Source: Hyphomicrobiales bacterium (GTDB taxonomy: Bacteria > Pseudomonadota > Alphaproteobacteria > Rhizobiales > Kaistiaceae). Taken from it: a stretch of 35,279 nt of DNA. Shown piece by piece: positions 14,305-22,133 of this stretch. The translations under genes were made by a program, and so were the position numbers. The notes below the pieces were generated by a model, which saw nothing but the letters and a program-made list of their open reading frames with translations, made no database searches and was not told the DNA's origin. The DNA lies in the NCBI GenBank assembly GCA_017305635.1, contig JAFKKF010000023.1:1-35279 (forward strand), in the 5' to 3' direction. Numbering within the stretch: position 1 is the first letter of the stretch; each line of letters starts with the position of its first letter.

Positions 14305-16257
14305 ATGAGATACCGCCCGGAGATCGACGGGCTCCGCGCCATCGCGGTGCTGCCCGTCATCTTCTTCCACGCCGGCGCGACGCTGTTCAGCGGCGGCTTC
14401 GTCGGCGTGGATGTCTTCTTCGTCATCTCCGGCTACCTGATCACCGGCATCATCCTCGAGGACCTGGCCGCCGGTCGCTTCTCGGTCTGGTCCTTCTACG
14501 AGCGACGCTTCCGGCGCATCGCTCCCGCGATCGTCGCGACCTGCGCCGTGACGGTGCCGTTTGCGCTTGCCTGGCTGGTTCCCCGCGACCTTGCCGACTA
14601 TGCGGGGAGCCTGCTTGCAACGGCCCTCTCGGCATCGAATTTCTATTTCTGGGCACAGGCGGGCTATTTCGCTCCCGACGCGGGCCTGCAACCGCTCATT
14701 CACACCTGGTCCCTCGCCGTCGAGGAGCAGTTCTACCTGATCTTTCCCGTGCTCCTCGCGATCTTCAGCAGGCATCGGACGCGGCTGATCCTCGCCCTGG
14801 CGATTGCCAGCCTGGGGCTTTCGATCTTCGCGGGGTACCGTGCGCCGAACACGAATTTCTATCTGCTGCCGACACGCTTCTGGGAACTGGCGTTCGGGGC
14901 CCTGCTGGCCATGTCCCGGCTCGAGCTGGGAAAGTCGGTTCTCGCGCATGCCACCGCCGGCACCGGGCTGATCCTGATCCTGCTCTCGATCCTCCTGCTC
15001 GACGGAAGTTTCGTCTATCCGGGTCTTTGGGCCCTGCCGCCGGTCGTCGGGGCCGTCATGGTGCTTGCGGCCGGTCCCGATACTTTCGTCGCCCGTCTCT
15101 TGTCCTGGCGTCCGTTGGTCGGCATCGGCCTCATCAGCTACAGCCTCTACCTCTGGCATCAACCGATCTTCGCTTTTGCGCGCATTCGCCTGCTGGGCCA
15201 CGTAACGCCGGACATCTACGCCGGGCTCATCGTCCTCGCCGTGGCCGTCAGCTACCTGTCATGGCGCTGGGTGGAACAGCCGTTCCGCAACCGGGCACGA
15301 TTCTCGCGACGCCAGATATTTGCGGGCACCGCTGTCGCGTGCGCGATACTGGTGGTGCTCGGGCTCGCCGGCACGCTGACGCACGGCTTCCCGCAGCGCC
15401 AGAGCAGCAAGTTCGCCGACCTCGACTATCGCCTGCGCCCCAATATGGGCATTGCCCGCTGCTCGGATGCGGTCCCCGTGCCCCTCGCATGCATGACCGA
15501 TCCGGCGCCCGAGATCATCGTGTGGGGCGATTCGTTCGCGCGGGTTCTCGTGGCGGGCATCATCGCTTCGCGCCCTTCGGTTCGATTGGTTCAATACACG
15601 AAGAGCGCCTGCGGCCCATTTCCGGACCTGTCGACAATGCCGGCCGCCTATCCGGGAGACTGGCCGCATGATTGCATCGCGTTCAACGATGCGGCCAAGG
15701 CCTATATCGAAAGGACTCCCTCGCTGCGCTTCGCGGTGCTGTCCTCGACCTTCCGCCAGTACCTCAGCGCGCCCTATTTCCTCTCGGGAGGCAAGGTTGT
15801 CAGGGCCAATCCAGGCATCGTGCGTGCGCACCTGCAGGCTGCCATCGACTGGCTCAGGAGCCATGGCGTGACGCCGGTCCTGTTCCTTCCGCCTCCGCGC
15901 CTGCGCGGCAAGGACATCGGCGCCTGCCTGAGATATGCCGCGTGGCTGGGCATGCCATCGGATCGCTGCGCGCTTGCGAGGGAAGCCGTTGCGGCGGATG
16001 CGCATGAGGTGAATGACCTCCTTGCCGGCATCGACGTCAGGACGATCGACGTGGCCGATGCGCAGTGTGACCGGGACCTGTGCAGGACGCAGATCGGCGA
16101 CGTCATGCTCTATCTCGATGGCGGGCATCTGACCTACGAGGGATCGGAGTACCTCGGTCGGAGCTTGCACTTCTACGACCGTATCGAAGGGACGGTGCAG
16201 CCCGCTCGATCGGGGGACGCCCCGGGGCCGCCGGCGCGGCTGCAGCAACTGCGGTGA
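14305..16257 (+). CDS. O-acyltransferase with C-terminal SGNH domain (OafA/YrhL type)
   Basis: 650 residues. The N-terminal ~380 residues are an acyltransferase-3 membrane domain with about ten helices, starting RYRPEIDGLRAIAVLPVIFFHAG with the conserved His, followed by SGGFVGVDVFFVISGYLI and the later IHTWSLAVEEQFYLIFP. A periplasmic SGNH esterase-like domain follows, with GDSFAR (block I Ser) near 412 and DGGHLTYEGSEYLG (Asp-x-x-His) near 612. Proteins of this design O-acetylate lipopolysaccharide, capsule or other envelope glycans. The ATG 14305 is chosen because the open frame to its left runs into tRNA-Val. The short leader implies readthrough from the tRNA promoter or a promoter inside the tRNA. 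Confidence 0.9.
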   Translation: MRYRPEIDGLRAIAVLPVIFFHAGATLFSGGFVGVDVFFVISGYLITGIILEDLAAGRFSVWSFYERRFRRIAPAIVATCAVTVPFALAWLVPRDLADYAGSLLATALSASNFYFWAQAGYFAPDAGLQPLIHTWSLAVEEQFYLIFPVLLAIFSRHRTRLILALAIASLGLSIFAGYRAPNTNFYLLPTRFWELAFGALLAMSRLELGKSVLAHATAGTGLILILLSILLLDGSFVYPGLWALPPVVGAVMVLAAGPDTFVARLLSWRPLVGIGLISYSLYLWHQPIFAFARIRLLGHVTPDIYAGLIVLAVAVSYLSWRWVEQPFRNRARFSRRQIFAGTAVACAILVVLGLAGTLTHGFPQRQSSKFADLDYRLRPNMGIARCSDAVPVPLACMTDPAPEIIVWGDSFARVLVAGIIASRPSVRLVQYTKSACGPFPDLSTMPAAYPGDWPHDCIAFNDAAKAYIERTPSLRFAVLSSTFRQYLSAPYFLSGGKVVRANPGIVRAHLQAAIDWLRSHGVTPVLFLPPPRLRGKDIGACLRYAAWLGMPSDRCALAREAVAADAHEVNDLLAGIDVRTIDVADAQCDRDLCRTQIGDVMLYLDGGHLTYEGSEYLGRSLHFYDRIEGTVQPARSGDAPGPPARLQQLR

Positions 16258-16311
16258 TCGGCCGCCTCCTTTCGACATCCTCGAGGCCGGCCAGAGCGCC
16301 CGGCCTTGCCG

Positions 16312-17715
16312 CTAGCGTGGAGCCTTGGCCGGGCGATCGAACTGCACGACATCAATCGTCGATTTGCCGAAGAACCGCATGATCGCGTCAACGTCCCATC
16401 GGACGCCGGGCGACGAGAGCGAGAAGTGCCCGATTGGCGGCGGAACAGAGGCGAGGAGCCGCCCGTCCGGCGCGGCGACGAATATCATTCCGGTTGTACC
16501 CGGAGCCTGGCCGGAGGCCCATGACGCGGCAATGGACTGCCGGATATCGCCGATCAGGGCATAGTCGACGCGGAGCTCCGGCAGCCTCGTCGCGACGCCG
16601 ATCGCCAGCGCCATGATCAAGGCGGCGAGGCCGACGCCGCGCCAGCGCTCCTCGAGGATCGGCGGCACCACGCTTGCCGCGCCGATCACCGCGAATACCG
16701 ACAGGCACTGCTGGAAGGTCTCGTGCGCGGACCCGCCGGGCACTCCATAGGCGTAGTAGGAACTGAGGGATATCAGAAAGATCGTTCCGACCAGGGCGAG
16801 CGTAACCCTTGCGCGGAAGTCCCTGCTGGCGGCGAGAAGCGGATTGGCCTGAAAGACGAGCAGCGCACCGCCGAACAGGAGGATGCGGACCAGGATGGCG
16901 GTGGCGGGATCGAGATCGACCGAGGCATCGTCGAGCGACAGCAGGCGCAGCGGCAGGTCGCGGATCGCGCCGGCGAAACTCGTCCAGATATTCAGAAGGT
17001 AGGGCCCGCCTGCTCCCGCCGGCGTGTGGCTCACCCGGAACGTGAGCCCAAGAACGACGATGCCTACGGCTATCGCGAAAGGCACGAAATACCACGCGTT
17101 GCGGGCGATCGGCCGTGGCCCGCGAAGCGCAAGCAGCGCGCCGATGGAGATGACGAAGAAGGCTCCGCATTCGGCGGCGGTAGCGGCGACCACGAGGAAC
17201 GCGCCGCAAAGGATGCGCGGGTAGGCCGTTTCCGGCTCCCCGCCAAAGAGGCCCAACAGGAAGAAGCCGACAACGCCCGCCAGTGCGAGAACGTAGGCGG
17301 CTGCCGACATGGGCCAGAGGAACGCGTTGAAGATCCCGTGGCCGAGGAAAAGGGAGGCGATCACGAACAAGGTCAGCGCCCGCGCGTCCGGATGATCGCG
17401 GCGCGACGGTGCGGCGATGAAGATGCAGCCCGCGAGGAATGCCCATAGCAGGCCGAGGAACACTTCGATCATCGGCGCGCGGAAAGTGCTCTGCAGGAAA
17501 TAGTAGCCGGCGAGCGTCGATTCAGAGAGCGGACGCGGGCTCCACTCGATCAGGCGCAGCCAGAACCATCCCCACCCATATTCATGAAGCCGAAAGAACT
17601 GGGCCCATTCGTCGCCGGCCCATTGTCCGCCGAAGATGAGGGGGACATGAAGAAACGCAAAGATTGCCGACGCGATCGCAACAGCGATCGACAGACGCTC
17701 GGCGGCCTTGATCAT
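16312..17715 (-). CDS. Polytopic membrane protein, GT-C glycosyltransferase-like
   Basis: 467 residues with about ten to eleven membrane helices. The first extracytoplasmic loop has GGQWAGDEWAQFFRLHEYGW and then SPRPLSESTLAGYY. An acidic pair after helix 1 and an R-P-L-S-E-like segment are typical of GT-C-fold membrane glycosyltransferases, which use polyprenyl-linked sugars, but the family is not firmly recognised. The C-terminal ~60 residues are a soluble tail. The ATG at 17715 is preferred over an adjacent GTG and has GAGGAAC upstream. It is convergent with the acyltransferase 55 nt away. Glycan modification or assembly is inferred from topology and neighbour. Confidence 0.65.
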   Translation of the reverse strand: MIKAAERLSIAVAIASAIFAFLHVPLIFGGQWAGDEWAQFFRLHEYGWGWFWLRLIEWSPRPLSESTLAGYYFLQSTFRAPMIEVFLGLLWAFLAGCIFIAAPSRRDHPDARALTLFVIASLFLGHGIFNAFLWPMSAAAYVLALAGVVGFFLLGLFGGEPETAYPRILCGAFLVVAATAAECGAFFVISIGALLALRGPRPIARNAWYFVPFAIAVGIVVLGLTFRVSHTPAGAGGPYLLNIWTSFAGAIRDLPLRLLSLDDASVDLDPATAILVRILLFGGALLVFQANPLLAASRDFRARVTLALVGTIFLISLSSYYAYGVPGGSAHETFQQCLSVFAVIGAASVVPPILEERWRGVGLAALIMALAIGVATRLPELRVDYALIGDIRQSIAASWASGQAPGTTGMIFVAAPDGRLLASVPPPIGHFSLSSPGVRWDVDAIMRFFGKSTIDVVQFDRPAKAPR

Positions 17716-18087
17716 CACCGTTCCTCGCCAAATGCACGGTACTCACGTCATCTGCGAGTTCAGGTCCGCCGCCGCCTAAACCTCCGAAATGCAGCAAACA
17801 CAAATTCGCGCGCCCCATCGACGAGACGAGGCGCGCAACCACCGAGTGTATATAGATTTCCTGCTTCGCCTTAAAGCGCCGTCGCGGAAATATTCATGCC
17901 GGGGAGTCGTCCTTCATCCCCCCTCGAGTTGCGGTCGAGCGGCCGGGCAGGGGATTGGCCCACCCGGTGGCTCGTCCTTGACACTCCGGAGCCTTCGCGC
18001 GCACCACAGAGCAGGCGTGAGGGGCGCGGATCTTGACGGTCCCGGCCGGATTGCCGGAAACGCCTGGAGCCGGTTCGGGAGGTCGGG
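17716..18087. other. Long intergenic region, no gene seen
   Basis: 372 nt between the divergent membrane protein and enoyl-CoA hydratase genes. It should hold both promoters. A TTGACA hexamer lies at 17978-17983 without a good -10, and an AT-rich GTATATAGATTTCC element lies near 17850. The open frames crossing it are shadows of the hydratase. Nothing else is identified. Confidence 0.4.
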
Positions 18088-18873
18088 ATGTCGGCGGTCG
18101 AAGAACTGGTCCGTGGCGAGAGACCGTCGCCGCACGTGCTCCTCATCCGGCTGACGCGGCCGGCGAAGCGCAACGCGCTCACCAACGCCATGGTCGTGGC
18201 CATCGCGGATCTTCTCGAAGGCGCGCGCGAGGACGTGGATTGCCGATGCGTCGTCATCACCGGTGACGACGTCGCCTTTTCCGCGGGAGCGGACATTGCC
18301 GAGGTCCAGGCGACGGATGGGGCGTCGGTCAACGACCCGGTCCGGGTAGCGGCCTGGCGACGGATCGAGCGCTTCCCGAAGCCGCTGATCGCCGCGGTCA
18401 ACGGCATCTGCTTCGGGGCGGGCAACGAGCTGGCCATGACGGCCGACTTCATCCTGGCCGGACGCAATGCCCGCTTCGGCCAGCCCGAGGTGAAGATCGG
18501 CGGCATTGCCGGCGATGGCGCGACGCAGCGCCTGCCGCGGAAAATCGGACCAGGGCTCGCCTCGCTGATGCTCCTTTCCGGCGAGCCGATCGACGCGGAG
18601 ACGGCGCTTCGTGCCGGCCTCGTCGTCGAGGTGACCGACATGGCGAGGACGGTAGCGCGGGCGCTGGAAGTGGCGGCGGCGATCGCCGCGCGGGCGCCGC
18701 TCGCGGTTCAGGAAACGAAGGCGCTCATCCGCGCGACCTCCAATATGGGCCTGGAGGCGGGGCTGGCCATGGAGCGGGAGGCCTTGTGGCGGGTCTTCGG
18801 GTCGGCCGATCGGAGGGAGGGCATGGCGGCCTTCCTGGAGAAGCGTCCGGCGAAGTGGAGCGGACGCTGGTAG
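18088..18873 (+). CDS. Enoyl-CoA hydratase/isomerase (crotonase family)
   Basis: 261 residues, normal length. The crotonase fold is visible: LIRLTRPAKRNALTNAMV, DVAFSAGADIAEVQ (oxyanion hole and substrate loop), then ICFGAGNELAMTADFILAGRNARFGQPEVKIG. Both catalytic glutamates, in GNELAM and in GQPEVK, are present, so a hydratase is more likely than a divergent crotonase. It hydrates trans-2-enoyl-CoA in fatty-acid or amino-acid degradation. The ATG 18088 is preceded by GGGAGG. It appears monocistronic; a short terminator follows. Confidence 0.9.
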   Translation: MSAVEELVRGERPSPHVLLIRLTRPAKRNALTNAMVVAIADLLEGAREDVDCRCVVITGDDVAFSAGADIAEVQATDGASVNDPVRVAAWRRIERFPKPLIAAVNGICFGAGNELAMTADFILAGRNARFGQPEVKIGGIAGDGATQRLPRKIGPGLASLMLLSGEPIDAETALRAGLVVEVTDMARTVARALEVAAAIAARAPLAVQETKALIRATSNMGLEAGLAMEREALWRVFGSADRREGMAAFLEKRPAKWSGRW

Positions 18874-18887
18874 CCGCTTAACCAATT

Positions 18888-18906
18888 AGCCCGACAGGGC
18901 TTTTTT
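18888..18906 (+). terminator. Terminator after enoyl-CoA hydratase
   Basis: Stem AGCCC / GGGCT with a GACA loop followed by a run of six T, 15 nt after the hydratase stop. Typical, though short, intrinsic terminator. Confidence 0.65.
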
Positions 18907-18965
18907 CTTTCCCTGCAACGACCTACGCTGGTCCCGAGGCCCATCGTGTTGCGTAGGAGTTGGGC

Positions 18966-19316
18966 ATGGGTGTCGTCGTGATGCGTTGCCCGCGGACCGG
19001 CCGGGAGGTTGGGACGGGGGTGGAAATGGAACGGGATGCGTTCGAGACGCTGAAGCCGGTAATCCAGCGGATGCGCTGCCCGGCCTGCGGATCGGAGCAC
19101 GTCTGGTCGCGGGGGACCGCGCGGTGGCGTTCGAACCTGCCGGGAGCGATCGCCAAGGCGACGCCGGAGGGCGAGGTGCTGCCGACGCGGCCGAAGGACA
19201 TACTCGACGGACTCGAATTCGCCGAGGCAGGCGCCGCGCCGCTGCCGGCACCCGATCTCACGGGAAGCCGCCGGATATCGGCCCTTGTCACCAAGCTGAT
19301 GCGCCCGGAAAAGTAA
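18966..19316 (+). CDS. Small hypothetical protein with zinc-binding CxxC motif
   Basis: 116 residues. The N-terminal VVMRCPRTGREVGTGVEMERDAFETL and the central MRCPACGSEHVW contain single and paired Cys residues (RCP near residue 7; CPAC near 40) that may form a small zinc ribbon. The remainder is unremarkable. Short proteins of this kind are common in Hyphomicrobiales; the function is unknown. The ATG 18966 has GGAG ~7 nt upstream and is preferred over TTG 18960. Confidence 0.7.
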   Translation: MGVVVMRCPRTGREVGTGVEMERDAFETLKPVIQRMRCPACGSEHVWSRGTARWRSNLPGAIAKATPEGEVLPTRPKDILDGLEFAEAGAAPLPAPDLTGSRRISALVTKLMRPEK

Positions 19317-19411
19317 CCGACACCCGCGGTGACGCGGCGCGCGATGAGGCGGTATAAGTCTCCTCGCCCGCCTGTCGTTTTTCCCGAAGTCTCCGCGAGG
19401 TTCACAAAGGC

Positions 19412-19882
19412 ATGAAGCTGCCGGTCTTTCCCGTCGAGGGCGGATGCCAATGCCGCGCCGCCCGCTACCAGGTCACGGCGCCGCCGCTCACCGTCTATGC
19501 CTGCTGGTGCCGCGACTGCCAGCGCGCCAGCGGGACCACGCATACGATGTCGATGTTCGTCCGGCGCGAGGACGTGGCGCTGGTCGCGGGCACCCTGACA
19601 GCCTATGAGAAGGCCGCCGACAGCGGCCGCACCGTGCGGATGATGGCCTGCGCGAGCTGCGGGACGCGGCTCTGGAACGAACCGCTCTCGAGCCCGGAAA
19701 TACTGGTGATCAAGCCCGGGACGCTGGACGAGATGGGCTGGGCGAAGCCGGTCGGGAACATCTGGACCGATAGCGCGCCGGCCTTTGCGCAGATCGATCC
19801 GGCGCTGGTCAACTTCCCCGGTCAGCCGGCCAGCCGGCAACCGCTCTTCGACGCCTGGCAACGCGCCGTGGCAGCAGGCTGA
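19412..19882 (+). CDS. GFA-family (Gfa/CENP-V fold) protein
   Basis: 156 residues with the zinc-binding pattern of the glutathione-dependent formaldehyde-activating/CENP-V fold: GGCQCRAARYQV, then YACWCRDCQRASGTTHTMSMFV, and later MMACASCGTRLWNEP. These give the CxC, CxxC and CxxC sets that bind two zinc ions. The S-hydroxymethylglutathione synthase role is established only for some members, so the substrate is unknown here. It is followed after 5 nt by the LOG gene and probably forms a two-gene unit with it. Confidence 0.85.
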   Translation: MKLPVFPVEGGCQCRAARYQVTAPPLTVYACWCRDCQRASGTTHTMSMFVRREDVALVAGTLTAYEKAADSGRTVRMMACASCGTRLWNEPLSSPEILVIKPGTLDEMGWAKPVGNIWTDSAPAFAQIDPALVNFPGQPASRQPLFDAWQRAVAAG

Positions 19883-19887
19883 CGATC

Positions 19888-20763
19888 ATGGCCGACAACG
19901 ACCTCCAGATGGAATCGCCCTCCTACCGGCTGTCCGCCCTCGATCCCGATTTCCTTCTCGGCGACTCGATGCGGGGCGTCCGCTTCCTCCTCGAATATGC
20001 CAAGCCCGAGGAAGTGCTCCGCGAGAAGCGGATCCGTTCGACCATCGTGGTCTTCGGCAGCGCGCGGATACTGCCGGGCGGCAGCGCCGATCCCGACGTC
20101 GCCACGGCGCCGCTGCCGCCCGAGGCCGAGCCGGTGCCGGGCGCACGCTCGGCGCGCTGGTATTCCGAAGCGCGACGCTTCGCGCGGATCGTCTCGGAGC
20201 GGGGAGGGGCGCTGACGCCCGCCGATGGCTATCGCGACAATGTCATCGCCACCGGTGGGGGCCCCGGCATCATGGAGGCGGCGAACCGGGGCGCGGCCGA
20301 CGTGGGAGCGCCGTCCATCGGCTTCAACATCCAGTTGCCGCACGAACAGGGGCCGAATGCCTATTCGACCCCCGACCTGACCTTCCAGTTCCACTACTTC
20401 GCCATGCGCAAGATGCATTTCGCCATGCGCGCCGCCGGGCTCGTCGCGTTTCCGGGAGGATTCGGAACGCTCGACGAACTCTTCGAGGTGCTCGCGCTGG
20501 TGCAGACGGGCAAGATGCGGCGCGTGCCGATCGTCTGTTTCGACAGCCACTACTGGAAGGAAGTCATCAACATGCAGGCGCTGATCGGGGCCGGCATGAT
20601 CTCGGAGTTCGATCCCGGCCTCCTCGATTTCGCTGACGACGCGGAAGAGGCGTGGAATATCCTCATCGATCGCGGCCTGCGGGTGCCTGCCGACCTGCCG
20701 GTCGCGGCCGGTGGACGGGGCGAGCCGCCTAGGACCGTGCGAGCCGACGACGGTTCGCCGTGA
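19888..20763 (+). CDS. LOG-family Rossmann protein (TIGR00730-like)
   Basis: 291 residues. The core carries the LOG signature: a GGGPGIMEAANRGA phosphate-binding loop and PGGFGTLDELFE with the catalytic Glu. In the characterised family these residues remove ribose 5'-phosphate from nucleotide substrates such as cytokinin or AMP analogues. It is longer than the ~190-residue plant-type enzymes because of an N-terminal ~75-residue extension (EVLREKRIRSTIVVFGSARI), as in the larger bacterial subgroup. The physiological substrate is not clear. The gene begins 5 nt after the GFA gene. Its 3' end overlaps the convergent small gene by 35 bp. Confidence 0.88.
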   Translation: MADNDLQMESPSYRLSALDPDFLLGDSMRGVRFLLEYAKPEEVLREKRIRSTIVVFGSARILPGGSADPDVATAPLPPEAEPVPGARSARWYSEARRFARIVSERGGALTPADGYRDNVIATGGGPGIMEAANRGAADVGAPSIGFNIQLPHEQGPNAYSTPDLTFQFHYFAMRKMHFAMRAAGLVAFPGGFGTLDELFEVLALVQTGKMRRVPIVCFDSHYWKEVINMQALIGAGMISEFDPGLLDFADDAEEAWNILIDRGLRVPADLPVAAGGRGEPPRTVRADDGSP

Positions 20764-21037
20764 CGCGGCGCCGGTAGGCCGAGGCCGCTCGATCAAGAGC
20801 CGCCTCGGGGTCGCCAGCCACGAGGGCGGCCGTCGCAGCGACCTGGGCTTCGATGGCGGTTTCGATCTTCTCGCTGACCATGCGGGCGGCTTCCCGAAAG
20901 GCCAACGCTCCGCCCCCGGCCAGGCGCATGAGCCGGAGGCTGATGACCGCCTCGCAATCGAGAAAGAAGCCAAAAGAAGAAGCGGCCCCGCGAGGAGGCC
21001 GCTTCGGGGACTTGCGGGACGCTGCCTTACTTCCCAC
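20729..21037 (-). CDS. Small helical hypothetical protein
   Basis: The minus-strand frame encodes FLDCEAVISLRLMRLAGGGA (first part), AARMVSEKIETAIEAQVAATAALVAG and a basic end YRRRVTANRRRL. This pattern recurs in short Hyphomicrobiales proteins of unknown role and looks more real than the frames opposite. The start is uncertain. The only long option is GTG 21037 inside the end of csbD, which would read through a terminator hairpin; an internal ATG at 20929 gives 66 residues but cuts off conserved-looking sequence. It is downstream of csbD on the same strand. Function unknown. Confidence 0.5.
   Translation of the reverse strand: MGSKAASRKSPKRPPRGAASSFGFFLDCEAVISLRLMRLAGGGALAFREAARMVSEKIETAIEAQVAATAALVAGDPEAALDRAASAYRRRVTANRRRLARS
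20980..21004 (-). terminator. Terminator after csbD-like gene
   Basis: Stem AAGCGGCC / GGCCGCTT, followed on the minus strand by TCTTCTTTTGG. It lies 23 nt after the csbD stop. It would end csbD transcription, or attenuate expression of the small gene downstream. Confidence 0.6.
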
Positions 21038-21200
21038 GCAGCGTATCCTTGATGCCGCCGACGGCGTTCTGGACCTTGCCGGCGGCCTTGTCGGCCTTGC
21101 CTTCGGCCTGAAGCTTGGCGTCGCCGGTGATCTTGCCGGCCATTTCCTTCACCGCGCCCTTGGCCTGCTTGGCCGTGCCGGCGATGCGATCCTTGTCCAT
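21027..21200 (-). CDS. CsbD family stress protein
   Basis: 57 residues beginning MDKDRIAGTAKQAKGAVKEM and ending GGIKDTLRGK, with the repeated lysine/glycine-rich amphipathic pattern (AGKITGDAKLQAEGKADKAAG) that defines the CsbD family. These proteins are induced by stress or at entry to stationary phase in several bacteria; the molecular function is not settled. The internal ATG at 21200 is chosen because it matches the family start and has AGAGGAAG just upstream. Confidence 0.9.
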   Translation of the reverse strand: MDKDRIAGTAKQAKGAVKEMAGKITGDAKLQAEGKADKAAGKVQNAVGGIKDTLRGK

Positions 21201-21314
21201 CGGGGACTTCCTCTGCTGCAAACTGATCAACGATGCGTGAGGAACGCCGAAAAGGGCCGACAAGTTCCCCAGCCGCGTTTGACCGCTGAGACGGGGGCAC
21301 TAGCATTCCTCTCC

Positions 21315-22109
21315 ATGCGGGCACCCCTTGCGGCGCTTGCCGCGATCCTCTTCATGCATGCCTCGCCGGCCGCCGCGGTTACGCCGGTCGACCTCGAGCT
21401 CGTGCTCGCGGTCGATGTCTCGCGCTCCATGGACGGGGACGAGCAGGCGCTGCAACGCCTCGGCTATGCCAATGCCTTCCGCCATCCCGACGTGATCGCG
21501 GCGATCGGCTCGGGCGCGCTCGGCCGCATCGCGGTGACATACGTCGAATGGGCCGGCCCGTCGTTCCAGCTCGTCCGCGTGCCGTGGACTCTGGTCTCGG
21601 GCAAGGCCGATGCGGAGGCCTTCGCGGCGCAGGTCGAAGCGGCGCCGCTGACGCGCGAAATGGGCACGTCGATATCCGGCGGGCTGCTCTTTGCCGGCCT
21701 GCAGTTCGAGGGCAGTCCCTTTGCCGGCGACCGGCGCACGATCGACGTGTCGGGTGACGGGCCGAACAACATGGGGCTCCCCGTCGATATGATGCGCGAC
21801 CGCATCGTTGCGCGCGGCATCACCGTCAACGGCCTGCCGATCACGCTGAAGCCCGGCTTCGGATACAGCGCCTTCAGCATCCCCAACCTCGACATCTACT
21901 ACGAGGACTGCGTCATCGGCGGGCCGGGCGCCTTCATGATCACCGTCGACGACATGCAGCGTTTCGAGATCGCGGTGCGGCGGAAGCTGATTCTCGAGAT
22001 CGCCGGTTTGACGCCGCGCGTGATGAAGGCGGCAGCGCCGCTCAGGGCTCCGCGCGTCGATTGCCTGATCGGCGAGAAGACGCGCGGCCCCTGGTTACGG
22101 GACCGGTAG
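21315..22109 (+). CDS. DUF1194 protein, secreted von Willebrand A-like
   Basis: 264 residues. A signal peptide (MRAPLAALAAILFMHASPAAA) precedes a vWA-like domain with the metal-ion-dependent adhesion site DVSRSMD (~35) and further acidic/Thr positions (GTSISGGLLF, DVSGDGPNN). The C-terminal part has YYEDCVIGGPGAFM. It matches the DUF1194 family, periplasmic or exported proteins common in alphaproteobacteria, with unknown role. The ATG 21315 is chosen because it gives the signal peptide, although the frame is open far to the left across csbD. Confidence 0.85.
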   Translation: MRAPLAALAAILFMHASPAAAVTPVDLELVLAVDVSRSMDGDEQALQRLGYANAFRHPDVIAAIGSGALGRIAVTYVEWAGPSFQLVRVPWTLVSGKADAEAFAAQVEAAPLTREMGTSISGGLLFAGLQFEGSPFAGDRRTIDVSGDGPNNMGLPVDMMRDRIVARGITVNGLPITLKPGFGYSAFSIPNLDIYYEDCVIGGPGAFMITVDDMQRFEIAVRRKLILEIAGLTPRVMKAAAPLRAPRVDCLIGEKTRGPWLRDR

Positions 22110-22133
22110 GCGCAAAGACGGACGGGAAGCCGG

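Noticed and set aside
20853-21314. N-terminal extension of the DUF1194 frame across csbD.
   Set aside because: The extension is antisense to csbD and its terminator and would hide the clear signal peptide starting at 21315.
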